Below, piece by piece: positions 34,048-42,508 of a DNA stretch of 64,000 bases. Source of the DNA: Afipia sp. (lineage in GTDB: Bacteria; Pseudomonadota; Alphaproteobacteria; Rhizobiales; Xanthobacteraceae); the NCBI GenBank assembly GCA_017474385.1, contig JAFVHU010000085.1, positions 47,912 to 111,911 of the forward strand, read 5' to 3'. The notes under the pieces were generated by a model. It saw only the letters and a list, made by a program, of their open reading frames with translations. It ran no database searches and had not been told where the DNA came from. How positions within the stretch are numbered: position 1 is the stretch's first letter; every line of letters starts with the position of its first letter. The translations under genes were made by a program, and so were the position numbers.

Positions 34048-34529
34048 CGGCAACGACTCTCAAGGTCAGGGCAAGCTCACCGGCAGATCAGCCCACCATC
34101 ACCATGGAACGTGAATTCGACGCTCCGCCGGACGTGTTGTTCCGCGCCTTCACCGAAGCCGAGGCGTTGAAAGCATGGTACGGCCCGAACGGCTTCACGA
34201 TTACGGTGCTCGCGAGGGACTTTCGCGTCGGCGGACTGTTTCGCTTCACCATGCATGGACCGGACGGAACGGACTATCCGAACCGCATCGCGTATCGCGA
34301 AATCTTGCCGGGCGAACGCCTCGCCTATCGGCACGGTTCGGACATCGACAACGATCCGAAAGCCTTCGAGGTCGCCGTCACGTTCAAAGCCCTGGGCGCG
34401 GACCGAACGCTCCTGACGATGCATTCTATCTTCCCGTCTGTGGAAGCTCGAAATGCCGTCATGAAATTCGGTGCGGTCGAACTCGGCATGCAGACGCTCG
34501 AGAAGCTGGCTGCATATGTGAAGGGATAA
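34044..34529 (+). CDS. SRPBCC (AHSA1-type) domain protein
   Basis: A 161-residue START-like protein: ITMEREFDAPPDVLFRAFTEAEALKAWYGPNGFTITV followed by DFRVGGLFRFTMHGPDGTDYPNRIAYREILPGERLAYRHG. The pattern 'RxFDAPxxxVFxAFTxxExLxxWW' is the AHSA1-like signature. It is encoded in an ArsR-AHSA1 bicistron found widely in proteobacteria and actinobacteria, where the pair are assumed to sense a small hydrophobic ligand. ATG 34044 overlaps the ArsR stop. Confidence 0.9.
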   Translation: MTATTLKVRASSPADQPTITMEREFDAPPDVLFRAFTEAEALKAWYGPNGFTITVLARDFRVGGLFRFTMHGPDGTDYPNRIAYREILPGERLAYRHGSDIDNDPKAFEVAVTFKALGADRTLLTMHSIFPSVEARNAVMKFGAVELGMQTLEKLAAYVKG

Positions 34530-34652
34530 CGAGCGCAAGGCAGCGCCGCCGGCGGAGCGAAAGCATCGCCGGCGGCGCTATGCTGTTGAAATGCGAGACC
34601 GACGATCACCGAATCTGGCGTAGAGTATGTCCATATCCGCTGGGGAGCGACG

Positions 34653-34811
34653 ATGGAATTTACCGCGCTGTTTCTGGCCGCTGCCATCGTGATGTGTGTC
34701 GCGTGGCGCGGCTCGCGAACGCTTGCAATGTCCCTGTTCGCCGTGCTGCTGGTCGCCTGTGTCGCGACCTATCTTCATCACGCGACCGATACGCTGAAAC
34801 TGTCATTCTGA
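34653..34811 (+). CDS. Small membrane protein, DUF5993-like (52 aa)
   Basis: An ORF of 52 residues: MEFTALFLAAAIVMCVAWRGSRTL, then MSLFAVLLVACVATYLHHATDTLKLSF. It has two hydrophobic helices, each with a Cys, and a HHATD...LKLSF tail that I associate with DUF5993 proteins found next to DsbB. GGGGAG lies 8 bases before ATG 34653, and the stop is 10 bases before the next start, so it is translated together with the DsbB-like gene. The role is unknown; a partnership in disulfide formation is inferred from adjacency. Confidence 0.8.
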   Translation: MEFTALFLAAAIVMCVAWRGSRTLAMSLFAVLLVACVATYLHHATDTLKLSF

Positions 34812-34821
34812 GGCACATCAC

Positions 34822-35367
34822 ATGAGCCCGGAACGCGCCGTCACGCTCAACGCACTCAGCCTCTACGGTGTCGCATTCGTACTGGCGGCGGCGTTCGCCG
34901 CGCAGTTCATGCTGAATGAACTGCCCTGCCCGCTGTGCCTGCTCCAGCGCATCATGTTCACGGCACTGGCCATCGGGCCGATGCTGAACATCCGCTTCGG
35001 GCCGCGTCCCAGCCATTATGCGCTGTCGCTGCTGGCAGCTCTGGTCGGGGCGATGGTCTCGACGCGTCAGGTTCTGCTGCACATCATGCCGGGTGACGCC
35101 GGCTACGGCTCGGCATTGCTCGGCTATCACTATTATACGTGGGCGCTGCTGGGATTTGTCGCAGCCATCGTGGCGCTCTCGGCGATCCTGTTGTTCGACA
35201 AGCAGTTCGACAACACGCTCACCACACCACCTGTCCCTGCTTTCGCGCGCACGGCAGTGTGGGTCGTCATCGGCCTGACGGCACTGAATGTGATGTCGAC
35301 GCTGCTGGAATGCGGCCTCAGTGCGTGCGCCGACAACCCTGTCGTCTATGAATTGCTTAAACGCTGA
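34822..35367 (+). CDS. dsbB: DsbB family disulfide bond formation protein
   Basis: A 181-residue inner-membrane protein with four to five helices. The periplasmic active site is CPLC in LNELPCPLCLLQRIM (C32 and C35 approx.), and a second pair in LECGLSACADNPVVY near the C-terminus matches the other redox pair of DsbB, although it is shifted to the end of the protein relative to E. coli. Re-oxidation of DsbA and electron transfer to quinone is the family role. The 52-residue DUF5993-like gene directly precedes it. It ends inside a hairpin at 35363-35388. Confidence 0.85.
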   Translation: MSPERAVTLNALSLYGVAFVLAAAFAAQFMLNELPCPLCLLQRIMFTALAIGPMLNIRFGPRPSHYALSLLAALVGAMVSTRQVLLHIMPGDAGYGSALLGYHYYTWALLGFVAAIVALSAILLFDKQFDNTLTTPPVPAFARTAVWVVIGLTALNVMSTLLECGLSACADNPVVYELLKR

Positions 35368-35388
35368 CGCGAGCCAGCCCGCGTCAGC
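35363..35388. terminator. Hairpin between convergent dsbB and ilvD
   Basis: A perfect 9-bp stem (GCTGACGCG / CGCGTCAGC) with an 8-base loop. It includes the dsbB stop codon and lies 10 bases from the ilvD stop. No T tract follows; it may act in both directions. Confidence 0.5.
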
Positions 35389-35397
35389 AATGAGCTA

Positions 35398-37248
35398 TCA
35401 CTTCTCGACCTGAGACACGTCGCGAACGGCGCCGCGCGAGGCATTGGTGGTCAGCGCCGCATAAGCGCGCAGCGCAGGCGACACCACACGGTTGCGGTCG
35501 ACCGGCTTCCAGGCTGCATTGCCCTTGGCCTCCATCGCCCCGCGCCGCGCCGCGAGCACAGTCTCGTCGAGTTCGACACTGATGATGCGGTTCGGAATGT
35601 CGATCAGGATCGGATCGCCTGTCTCAACCAGTCCGATCAATCCGCCCTCAGCCGCCTCCGGGGACACGTGGCCGATCGAGAGGCCCGAGCTTCCGCCCGA
35701 GAACCGGCCGTCGGTCACCAGCGCGCACACCTTGCCGAGCCCTTTCGACTTCAGATAGCTGGTCGGATACAGCATCTCCTGCATGCCGGGACCGCCCTTC
35801 GGTCCCTCATAGCGCACGACGACCACATCACCCGGTTTAACCCTGTTGCCGAGAATGCCGGAGACTGCGTCGTCCTGGCTCTCGAAGACATGCGCCTTGC
35901 CGCGGAATGTGAGGATCGATTCATCCACACCGGCGGTTTTCACGATGCAGCCTTCCGGCGCGATGTTGCCGAACAGCACGGCAAGTCCACCATCCTTCGA
36001 GAACGGATGCTGCGCAGAGCGGATCACACCCTTCTCCCGATCGGTGTCGAGTTCGTCCCAGCGTTCTGACTGGCTAAAAGCCACCTGCGTCGGCACGCCG
36101 CCGGGCGCGGCGCGGAAGAAATTGCGCACGGACTCGCTGTTGGTGCGTCCGATGTCCCAGCGGTTCAGCGCATCGGCCATGGTCGGCGCATGCACCGTCG
36201 GCAGGCTGGTGTCGATCAGGTCGGCGCGTTCGAGTTCGCCGAGAATGGCCATGACACCACCGGCGCGGTGAACGTCTTCCATATGAACGTCGTTCTTGGC
36301 GGGCGCGACCTTGCAGAGACACGGCACCCGGCGCGACAGCCGGTCGATGTCGGCGATGGTGAAATCGACCTCGCCCTCCTGTGCCGCGGCCAAAAGATGC
36401 AGCACGGTGTTGGTCGATCCGCCCATGGCGATGTCGAGGCTCATCGCATTCTCGAAGGCCGCGAAGTTCGCGATATTGCGCGGCAGCGCGGTCGCGTCGT
36501 CCTGCTCGTACCAGCGGCGGGCGAGATCGACGATCACATGGCCCGCTTCGCGGAACAGCCGCTCGCGATCGGCATGCGTCGCCAGCACCGAGCCGTTGCC
36601 CGGCAGCGACAAGCCAAACGCCTCGGTCAAACAGTTCATCGAGTTGGCCGTGAACATGCCCGAGCACGATCCGCAAGTCGGACACGCCGAACGCTCGACC
36701 GCGGCAACTTCCTGGTCGGTGTAGCTGTCATCGGCGGCAACGATCATCGCATCGATCAGGTCGACCGAGCGCTTGGTGCCTTTCACCACGACCTTGCCGG
36801 CTTCCATCGGGCCGCCCGAAACGAACACGGTCGGAATGTTGAGCCGCATCGCGGCCATCAGCATGCCGGGGGTGATCTTGTCGCAGTTGGAGATGCACAC
36901 CAGCGCGTCGGCGCAATGTGCGTTGACCATGTACTCGACCGCGTCGGCGATCAGTTCGCGGCTCGGCAGCGAATAGAGCATGCCGCTGTGGCCCATCGCG
37001 ATGCCGTCATCGACCGCGATGGTGTTGAATTCCTTGGCGACGCCGCCCGCGGATTCGATTTCGCCGGCCACCAGTTGCCCGAGATCCTTCAGATGGACGT
37101 GGCCCGGCACGAACTGGGTGAAGCTGTTGGCGATGGCGATGATCGGCTTGCCGAAATCCGCATCCTTCATGCCCGTCGCGCGCCAAAGGCCGCGGGCGCC
37201 GGCCATGTTGCGGCCGTGGGTGGACGTTCTGGAGCGGTATGCCGGCAT
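35398..37248 (-). CDS. ilvD: Dihydroxy-acid dehydratase
   Basis: The third common step of isoleucine and valine synthesis, dehydrating 2,3-dihydroxy acids. The 616-residue enzyme has the expected Fe-S cysteine motifs [15 protein letters not shown] (about 118-132) and [30 protein letters not shown]-type segment (about 191-220), plus [24 protein letters not shown] near the C-terminus. Length is normal for the 4Fe-4S type. A LysR gene is divergent to its right, and a perfect inverted repeat is in its leader (37264-37280). It stands alone, with no other ilv genes in the window. Confidence 0.96.
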   Translation of the reverse strand: MPAYRSRTSTHGRNMAGARGLWRATGMKDADFGKPIIAIANSFTQFVPGHVHLKDLGQLVAGEIESAGGVAKEFNTIAVDDGIAMGHSGMLYSLPSRELIADAVEYMVNAHCADALVCISNCDKITPGMLMAAMRLNIPTVFVSGGPMEAGKVVVKGTKRSVDLIDAMIVAADDSYTDQEVAAVERSACPTCGSCSGMFTANSMNCLTEAFGLSLPGNGSVLATHADRERLFREAGHVIVDLARRWYEQDDATALPRNIANFAAFENAMSLDIAMGGSTNTVLHLLAAAQEGEVDFTIADIDRLSRRVPCLCKVAPAKNDVHMEDVHRAGGVMAILGELERADLIDTSLPTVHAPTMADALNRWDIGRTNSESVRNFFRAAPGGVPTQVAFSQSERWDELDTDREKGVIRSAQHPFSKDGGLAVLFGNIAPEGCIVKTAGVDESILTFRGKAHVFESQDDAVSGILGNRVKPGDVVVVRYEGPKGGPGMQEMLYPTSYLKSKGLGKVCALVTDGRFSGGSSGLSIGHVSPEAAEGGLIGLVETGDPILIDIPNRIISVELDETVLAARRGAMEAKGNAAWKPVDRNRVVSPALRAYAALTTNASRGAVRDVSQVEK

Positions 37249-37263
37249 GATTGTTCCCTCTTG

Positions 37264-37280
37264 ATTGGAATGGTTCCAAT
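37264..37280. promoter_or_regulatory. Palindromic operator between ilvD and the LysR gene
   Basis: ATTGGAA-TGG-TTCCAAT, a perfect 7-3-7 inverted repeat, 15 bases upstream of the ilvD start and 65 bases from the LysR start. It has the T-N11-A character of LysR-type sites, so the divergent regulator is the likely binder; a local repressor is also possible. Confidence 0.65.
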
Positions 37281-37345
37281 AAAGAGGTTATCCGGCGCTG
37301 TAAAATATATTATTCAGAAGGAACTAGGTCGCTAAAAGTATCAGA

Positions 37346-38260
37346 ATGGACATCCGCCAGCTCAGGCATTTCGCGGCCGTGGCCGACACCCTGCATTTCG
37401 GCCGCGCCGCCGAGCGGCTTGGCATGACCCAGCCGCCGCTCAGCCAATCGATCATGACGCTGGAGCGCGAACTCGGCGCGCCACTGTTCGTGCGGACGAA
37501 ACGCAGCGTAGCGCTGACGCCGTTCGGCGCGCAGTGGCTGACCCATGTGCGCGCCGCGCTCGATGGCGTGAAGGCCCTGCCCGAGATCGCGCAACAGTTG
37601 CGCGACGGCACCGCCGGTCATCTGGCGCTCTCGTTTGTCAGCACAGCCGACTACAGCATTCTGCCGCTGCTGGTGCGCCGCTATGCGTCGCTGTTTCCCA
37701 ATGTCGAAATCTCGCTGACCGAGGCAACCAGCAACGTACAGATCGCGAACCTGCTCGAAGGCAACGGCCATATCGGTCTGGTGATCCCGCCGCCGAACGC
37801 CGCGCTGCCCAGACAGCTCTCCTATCTGCCTCTTGTGACCGAACCGCTGGTCGCCGCCGTGCCGGAAAGCTGGCTCGCCGACGGCACGCTGTCGTTGTCA
37901 GCGGATCGTCTCGCGCCGGACTCCGTCGTCGGCGCACCGCTCATCATCTTCCCACGGCAGAGCGCGCCTGCCTTCCATGACCTCGTGACCGGCTACTACA
38001 CAGCGCATGGCGGACAAGCGCGGATCGCGCAGGAAGCGATCCAGATGCAGACCATCATCAGTCTTGTCTCCGCCGGCATGGGCATCGCGCTTGTGCCAGC
38101 GTCGCTGCGCAACCTCGCACGCACCGGCGTGCGCTACGTCGATCTGGCAGGCACCGCGCCGATCTTGGAGACCGGGATCACATGGCGCACCGGCGACACC
38201 ACGCCGACCATCGAACGCTTCGTCAGCATCGCGCGCGAGATGGTGAGCGGCGGCGAGTGA
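37346..38260 (+). CDS. LysR family transcriptional regulator
   Basis: A 304-residue LTTR. The N-terminal winged helix reads MDIRQLRHFAAVADTLHFGRAAERLGMTQPPLSQSIMTLERELGAPLFVRTKRSVALTPFG. The effector-binding domain follows, with LALSFVSTADYSILPLLVRRYASLFPNVEISLTEATSNVQIANLLEG. The subgroup (YVRAA/benzoate-type with FGRAAERLGMTQPPLSQ) controls amino-acid or aromatic genes. Its divergence from ilvD, with a palindrome between them, suggests that it controls ilvD and itself. The effector is unknown. Confidence 0.93.
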   Translation: MDIRQLRHFAAVADTLHFGRAAERLGMTQPPLSQSIMTLERELGAPLFVRTKRSVALTPFGAQWLTHVRAALDGVKALPEIAQQLRDGTAGHLALSFVSTADYSILPLLVRRYASLFPNVEISLTEATSNVQIANLLEGNGHIGLVIPPPNAALPRQLSYLPLVTEPLVAAVPESWLADGTLSLSADRLAPDSVVGAPLIIFPRQSAPAFHDLVTGYYTAHGGQARIAQEAIQMQTIISLVSAGMGIALVPASLRNLARTGVRYVDLAGTAPILETGITWRTGDTTPTIERFVSIAREMVSGGE

Positions 38261-38331
38261 GCAATCGCGCCGGCCGGCACGCGCGCACAATGCCCGCTTG
38301 CCGCTGTTGTCCATTAGCGAGGTCGCGGACG

Positions 38332-39216
38332 TCAGCGCGCGAGGAACTCCAGCGCCTTTCTCGCGAAGTCCTCGTGATACTGGAAGATGCCGCCGTGCCC
38401 GGCGTCCTCGTAAAGCACGAGTTCTGCATTCGGGAGGCGGCGCGCCAAGTCGATCGAATTGCTGCTCGGCACCATCTTGTCCTGATCGCCATTCGCGACC
38501 AGAACGGGCTGTCGGATCGCGCCCAGATCCTGTTGCGCCTGCATGCCCCAGGCCTTGATCGCCTTGAGTTGCCTCAGGAATGCACCCATCGTGACCGGCT
38601 TATCGCGATCGACCTTGCGCTCCTGCAGCCGTTCCAGAAAGGCTTTCGCGGCGCGGCGGCCATTCGCGGTCGAGGTGAAGAAGAGATAGAATTTCGGGTC
38701 CCGGAACGTCAGCATACCCTTGATGATAAGCGGCCAGGACACAGGTCCGACCTTTTCGATGCCTTCGCCCCCTGCCGGGCCGGTGCCTGTCAGGATGATC
38801 TTGCGAACAAGATCGGGCTCCTTGAGCACAATGTCCTGCGCCACGAACCCGCCAAGAGAAAAGCCGAGCAGATCGACTTTCGAGAAGCCTAGCGCACGGA
38901 TAAAGGCAATCGCGTCATCGGCCATCTCTGCCACTGTGAGCGGCGCAGCGCCGCCCGATGCACCGACGCCCCGATAGTTGAGGGCTATCACAGGCCTGGT
39001 CGCTGCGAGGCCGTCGACAATACGCGGATCGAAATTATCCAGCACCGCGCCCCAGTGATTCAGCATGATCAACGGGACACCGGCCGCAGGCCCGAGTTGC
39101 CGATAGACGAACTTCGTCCCTGCAACATCGATGCTCTTGGTCAGTGTGTCTTTCCACTTTTGTATTGATCTGATTTGTGGGGATATGTTCACGATCGTTT
39201 CCCTAGATATACGCAT
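38332..39216 (-). CDS. Alpha/beta hydrolase
   Basis: A 294-residue hydrolase: oxyanion-type segment MLNHWGAVLDNFDPRIVDGLAATRPVIALNYRGVG, nucleophile elbow LLGFSLGGFVAQ (Ser near residue 128), a cap region (residues 140-220), a GDQDKMVPSSNSIDLARRL acidic residue and the general-base His in EDAGHGGIFQYHED. Esterase, epoxide hydrolase or dehalogenase functions are all possible. It is the third and last gene of a same-strand set with an MDR reductase and a DUF2147 protein, divergent from a TetR regulator. Confidence 0.9.
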   Translation of the reverse strand: MRISRETIVNISPQIRSIQKWKDTLTKSIDVAGTKFVYRQLGPAAGVPLIMLNHWGAVLDNFDPRIVDGLAATRPVIALNYRGVGASGGAAPLTVAEMADDAIAFIRALGFSKVDLLGFSLGGFVAQDIVLKEPDLVRKIILTGTGPAGGEGIEKVGPVSWPLIIKGMLTFRDPKFYLFFTSTANGRRAAKAFLERLQERKVDRDKPVTMGAFLRQLKAIKAWGMQAQQDLGAIRQPVLVANGDQDKMVPSSNSIDLARRLPNAELVLYEDAGHGGIFQYHEDFARKALEFLAR

Positions 39217-39269
39217 GAATGGACGTCCTCACCGCGGCCCTTTGCTTCCAGGCAAAAGCAACACCGCCT

Positions 39270-40271
39270 TCACCTCAGCTTGACGACGACCTTGCCTTTC
39301 GACCGTCCTGTTTCGATGTAAGCCATGGCTTCATTGGTCGCCTGGAACGGGAAGGCCCGATCCAAGACAGGGCGAATGATCCCGGCTTCGATCAGTGATG
39401 TGATCTGGCTCAACTGCTCGCCGCTCGCGCGCATAAACAGGAACAAATAGTTGATCTGCCGGCCCTTGGCCTTCCTCCGGATGCCGAAGCTGAGAAGGCG
39501 CATGACCTGCTGCAGAAACCAGTTCAGTCCTAGTTCCTTTGCGAAATGTGGGTCCGGCGGCCCGGAGATCGAGATCAGCTTGCCGCCGGGCTTCAGCACA
39601 TTCAGGGATTTTTGAAGCGTGTCGCCGTCTAGGCTGTTAAGGACGACGTCATAGCCGGACAGGACCTTCTCGAAGTCCTGCTTCTTGTAGTCGATGACGA
39701 CATCAGCCCCGAGGCTCCTGACCAGATCGACATTCGCTGTGCTCGTGGTCGTCGCAACCGTCGCACCGAGATGCTTTGCAAGCTGTATGGCGATTGTTCC
39801 GACGCCGCCAGAGCCGGCATGGACAAGAACTTTCTGCCCCTTCTTCAACCCGGCTCGCTCGACCAGCACCTGCCAAGCTGTCAGCCCTACCAGGGGAATG
39901 GAAGCCGCTTCTTCCATGCTGAGATTCTTGGGCTTTAACGCTACGTCAGCTTCGTTCACAGCAATGAATTCCGCAAACGTCCCGATCCGGCCATCGCGTG
40001 GCCGGGCATATATCTCGTCGCCCGGCTTGAAGTGTCGGACATTCGATCCGACGCGGACAACAGTGCCGGCCACGTCGTGTCCCAGGATGACGGGAGTGCG
40101 ATACGGAAGGAGAGGCTTAAACTCGCCGTCCCTGATTTTGGAATCCAGCGGGTTCAAGCTGGCCGCGTGGATCTCAACCAGAACATCGTCTTCCCGCAGA
40201 ACTGGCTCCGGCATGTCGCCGAAGCGCAGAGCGCCCTTCTTTTTGTATTGATCGAGGATGAAAGCCTTCAT
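39270..40271 (-). CDS. MDR family NADP-dependent quinone/enone reductase-like dehydrogenase
   Basis: A 333-residue medium-chain reductase without catalytic zinc: LVEIHAASLNPLDSKIRDG, GHDVAGTVVRVGSNVRHFKPGDEIYARP, the dinucleotide-binding HAGSGGVGTIAIQLAKHLGATVATTTSTAN (near 153-182), and a substrate region ending LDRAFPFQATNEAMAYIETGRSKGKVVVKLR. This is the type that reduces enones or quinones with NADPH. It lies 53 bases upstream of the hydrolase gene and 47 bases downstream of the DUF2147 gene. This fits a three-gene operon for handling a xenobiotic or reactive carbonyl. Confidence 0.9.
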   Translation of the reverse strand: MKAFILDQYKKKGALRFGDMPEPVLREDDVLVEIHAASLNPLDSKIRDGEFKPLLPYRTPVILGHDVAGTVVRVGSNVRHFKPGDEIYARPRDGRIGTFAEFIAVNEADVALKPKNLSMEEAASIPLVGLTAWQVLVERAGLKKGQKVLVHAGSGGVGTIAIQLAKHLGATVATTTSTANVDLVRSLGADVVIDYKKQDFEKVLSGYDVVLNSLDGDTLQKSLNVLKPGGKLISISGPPDPHFAKELGLNWFLQQVMRLLSFGIRRKAKGRQINYLFLFMRASGEQLSQITSLIEAGIIRPVLDRAFPFQATNEAMAYIETGRSKGKVVVKLR

Positions 40272-40318
40272 GATGTAAATTTCTCTGCGTTAAGTCGTTT
40301 TCTGCCGAACTTGGCCAC

Positions 40319-40777
40319 TTACTGCTGGCGTTCCCAAATCTGCGAACGACCCAGCGTCGGCACACCGATGTAACCGCGCACGTTGAGCTTCTTGCCGCCC
40401 TCTACCACCTGGATTTTGCTGCGATAGATTTGTCCGCTGTCCGGGTCGAGGATTTGGCCGCCGGTGTATTCGTCGCCGTCCTTTTTCAGACCGGTCAAAA
40501 TGACCAAGCCGACCACCGGCGCGTTCTTGAGCGCGCCTTCGCATTTCAGGCACTTTGGATTCGCGTCTTCGTTCGGAGCGGGAAACGCTTTTTCGATCCT
40601 GCCCTGCAGAACGCCCTTCGATTCAGTGATACGGATCGCTGCCCTTGGCTTGCCGCTAACGTCGTCGACGCTCCTCCACAAACCGACTGGCGAGGCATTG
40701 TCCGCCCACGCTGCCGAGGACATGAGTGCCGCAGCCACGGTGATCGCGAAAACGGCAGATTGTTTCAGAATACGCAT
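40319..40777 (-). CDS. Secreted DUF2147 protein
   Basis: A 152-residue exported protein: signal peptide MRILKQSAVFAITVAAALMSSAAWADN, then SPVGLWRSVDDVSGKPRAAIRITESKGVLQGRIEKAFPAPNED, KCLKCEGALKNAPVVGLVILTGLKKDGDEYTGGQILDPDSGQIYRSKI. Two cysteines flank LK in a CLKC motif, which could be redox active or metal binding. It is the full-length form of the DUF2147 family (compare the shorter one at 10274). It opens the operon that is divergent from the TetR gene and has two palindromes in its promoter region. Confidence 0.9.
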   Translation of the reverse strand: MRILKQSAVFAITVAAALMSSAAWADNASPVGLWRSVDDVSGKPRAAIRITESKGVLQGRIEKAFPAPNEDANPKCLKCEGALKNAPVVGLVILTGLKKDGDEYTGGQILDPDSGQIYRSKIQVVEGGKKLNVRGYIGVPTLGRSQIWERQQ

Positions 40778-40917
40778 TCGATGGTCTCCAAGGGGTGGTG
40801 GGTCGACGTGGTTTCGGGCGCCATGCGACAGCGCTCCGCGAAGATTCCCGCGGCCGAAGTTCCAATTGTGAGGACTGAGGAACAGTCACGGCATTGCTCT
40901 CGCGCGAAGGAACCTGT

Positions 40918-40939
40918 ATTCATGATGATCATCATGAAT
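40918..40939. promoter_or_regulatory. TetR-type operator 1 (perfect 22-bp palindrome)
   Basis: ATTCATGATGA followed by its exact complement, in the gap between the DUF2147 gene and the divergent TetR gene. It is one of two related sites whose centres are 28 bp apart. Confidence 0.85.
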
Positions 40940-40945
40940 ACCTAT

Positions 40946-40967
40946 ATTCATGATGGCTATCATGAAT
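40946..40967. promoter_or_regulatory. TetR-type operator 2 (imperfect 22-bp palindrome)
   Basis: ATTCATGAT-GGCT-ATCATGAAT, the same half-sites as operator 1 with a non-palindromic 4-base centre. It lies 30 bases upstream of the TetR start. Two sites 28 bp apart (close to three DNA turns) suggest cooperative binding by two dimers. Confidence 0.85.
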
Positions 40968-40997
40968 AATGTCAACAGCGTTGGCGGAGATTTTGGA

Positions 40998-41564
40998 ATG
41001 AAAGTCAGTCGAGAGCGCATGGCGGAGAACCGCTGCCGGATTTTGGATGCGGCCAGCCGACTGTTTCGCGCGAAGGGGTTCGAGGCGGTCAGTGTCGCCG
41101 AAGTGATGAAGGCTACAGGCCTCACCCATGGCGGCTTCTATGGCCATTTCGGTTCGAAGGACGACCTTGTGGTCCAGACTATTGACCATGCCCTCGCCCA
41201 GGACGTCGCCGAAGGCAACGATCTAGGCACCTATCTCGACATCTACCTTTCACCTTGGCACCGCGACAACGCCGCCGAGGGTTGCCCAACGGCAGGTCTG
41301 GTCGCGGACACCCGCCACCAGAGTGCGGCTGTACGTCAGGCTATGACAGAAGGCATTCGATCGCAGATCAACCGTATCGATGAAGCGCTCCCGGGGGCGA
41401 GCGCGGTAGACAGGCGTCGTGAGGCAATCGGAACCTTTGCGTCGATGGTAGGGGCAGTGATCCTCGCTCGGGCGATCGACGATCCAGCGCTTTCCGATGA
41501 GGTTTTGGAACAGACGCGCGCTTGGATCAACGCCAGGATCACCGAGCCCGTCGACACACAGTGA
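40998..41564 (+). CDS. TetR/AcrR family transcriptional regulator
   Basis: A 188-residue repressor. The DNA-binding domain reads MKVSRERMAENRCRILDAASRLFRAKGFEAVSVAEVMKATGLTHGGFYGHFGSKDDLVVQTIDHAL, the subgroup with THGGFYGHF that often regulates reductases and MDR genes. The ligand domain (about 70-188) contains GCPTAGLVADTRHQSAAVRQAMTEGI. ATG 40998 is preceded by GGAG about 12 bases upstream; earlier in-frame ATGs at 40950 and nearby fall inside operator 2 and would add residues unlike the family. It should control itself and the divergent DUF2147-MDR-hydrolase operon through the two palindromes. Confidence 0.92.
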   Translation: MKVSRERMAENRCRILDAASRLFRAKGFEAVSVAEVMKATGLTHGGFYGHFGSKDDLVVQTIDHALAQDVAEGNDLGTYLDIYLSPWHRDNAAEGCPTAGLVADTRHQSAAVRQAMTEGIRSQINRIDEALPGASAVDRRREAIGTFASMVGAVILARAIDDPALSDEVLEQTRAWINARITEPVDTQ

Positions 41565-41591
41565 GCGTATCACCCGCGTCGGCGATTTGAT

Positions 41592-42077
41592 TCATATCGC
41601 CTGCGCGCCGCGATAGCGCGCAAACACGCGCTGCTGCGCGTCAGCCGAGAACAGAACAACGTCGTAGGTCTCCGGCGGAGTTCCCTCAACCTCCATTCCC
41701 GGCGAACCGATCGGCATGCCGCCAACGGCCAGGCCTTTCGCTTGCGGCCGCTCGGCAAGCAGGCGCTTGATCGCGTCCGCAGGAACATGCCCTTCGATGA
41801 CATAGCCGCCGATTTCAGCCGTGTGGCAGGAAGATAGCTCCACAGGCACGCCAAGCCTTGCCTTCAGCGGAGCAAGATTGGCAGATTCGATTTCATCGAC
41901 TGGAAAACCGGCCGCCTTTACATGCGCGATCCAGCCGCCGCAACAGCCGCATGCCGGGTCGCGATTGACGGTCATCCGGGGAAGAGCCTCGGCTGCCGTC
42001 GAAAAACGCGGCAGCACCAGTGCGGCGGCCACCGGCAATGCTCCCGCCAACACCGCGCGACGTGTCGAGATTGTCAT
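41592..42077 (-). CDS. DUF411 domain protein (metal-handling type)
   Basis: A 161-residue exported protein with a twin-arginine-like start (STRRAVLAGALPVAAALVLPRFSTA). The mature part has MTVNRDPACGCCGGWIAHVKAAGFPVDEI, the CGCC-type motif of DUF411, and later SSCHTAEIGGYVIEGHVPADAIKRLL. DUF411 proteins are usually linked to copper or other metal resistance and may reduce or bind metal via these cysteines. ATG 42077 is chosen because GAGGAA is 9 bases upstream; a TTG at 42128 would add 17 residues. It is the third gene of a set with a small membrane protein and DUF899. Confidence 0.85.
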   Translation of the reverse strand: MTISTRRAVLAGALPVAAALVLPRFSTAAEALPRMTVNRDPACGCCGGWIAHVKAAGFPVDEIESANLAPLKARLGVPVELSSCHTAEIGGYVIEGHVPADAIKRLLAERPQAKGLAVGGMPIGSPGMEVEGTPPETYDVVLFSADAQQRVFARYRGAQAI

Positions 42078-42206
42078 CGATCCATTCCTCGTTGCCGGGA
42101 CTGGCGCCCCGGCGTCCTTGTTGTTCAATCGCCCCGAAGATTACCGGGAACGATCGATGTCATCCAGTCACGGATCGGTTAGCCGTGATGAAGATTGTCT
42201 CCGGCA

Positions 42207-42479
42207 CTACCGGCCGGAAAACAGCTTCAGCCATGGCGTCAGGTGAAACGCGCTCATCAGCCCGTACATCGCGGCCATGCCACTCAGCGGTGACGCATCG
42301 TGCGCGCAAAGCATCGCCGGCGCACCTTCGCCAAGAATGCCCGTCAGCAGCGCCATGATCGCAAAGGTCGGCGCGGCCGCGAGAGCCAGCCATTTGGCTG
42401 CGCCGAGGGTGGCTGCATTGAGCCACCCTTGAAGCGAGACGACTTCATGGCCGCTTGAGCTGGTCGTATCGGAGATCAT
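42207..42479 (-). CDS. Small hypothetical membrane protein (90 aa)
   Basis: MISDTTSSSGHEVVSLQGWL, then NAATLGAAKWLALAAAPTFAIMALLTGIL (first transmembrane helix) and PLSGMAAMYGLMSAFHLTPWLKLFSG (second). A single cysteine lies between the helices at APAMLCAHDAS, on the outside or inside depending on topology. GGAG is 9 bases upstream of ATG 42479. It lies 29 bases after the DUF899 gene and is followed by DUF411 on the same strand. I know no characterised family, although similar short proteins appear next to DUF899/DUF411 genes in related genomes. Confidence 0.7.
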   Translation of the reverse strand: MISDTTSSSGHEVVSLQGWLNAATLGAAKWLALAAAPTFAIMALLTGILGEGAPAMLCAHDASPLSGMAAMYGLMSAFHLTPWLKLFSGR

Positions 42480-42508
42480 GTGATGCACTCCATCTTCCGC
42501 GCGCTCGA

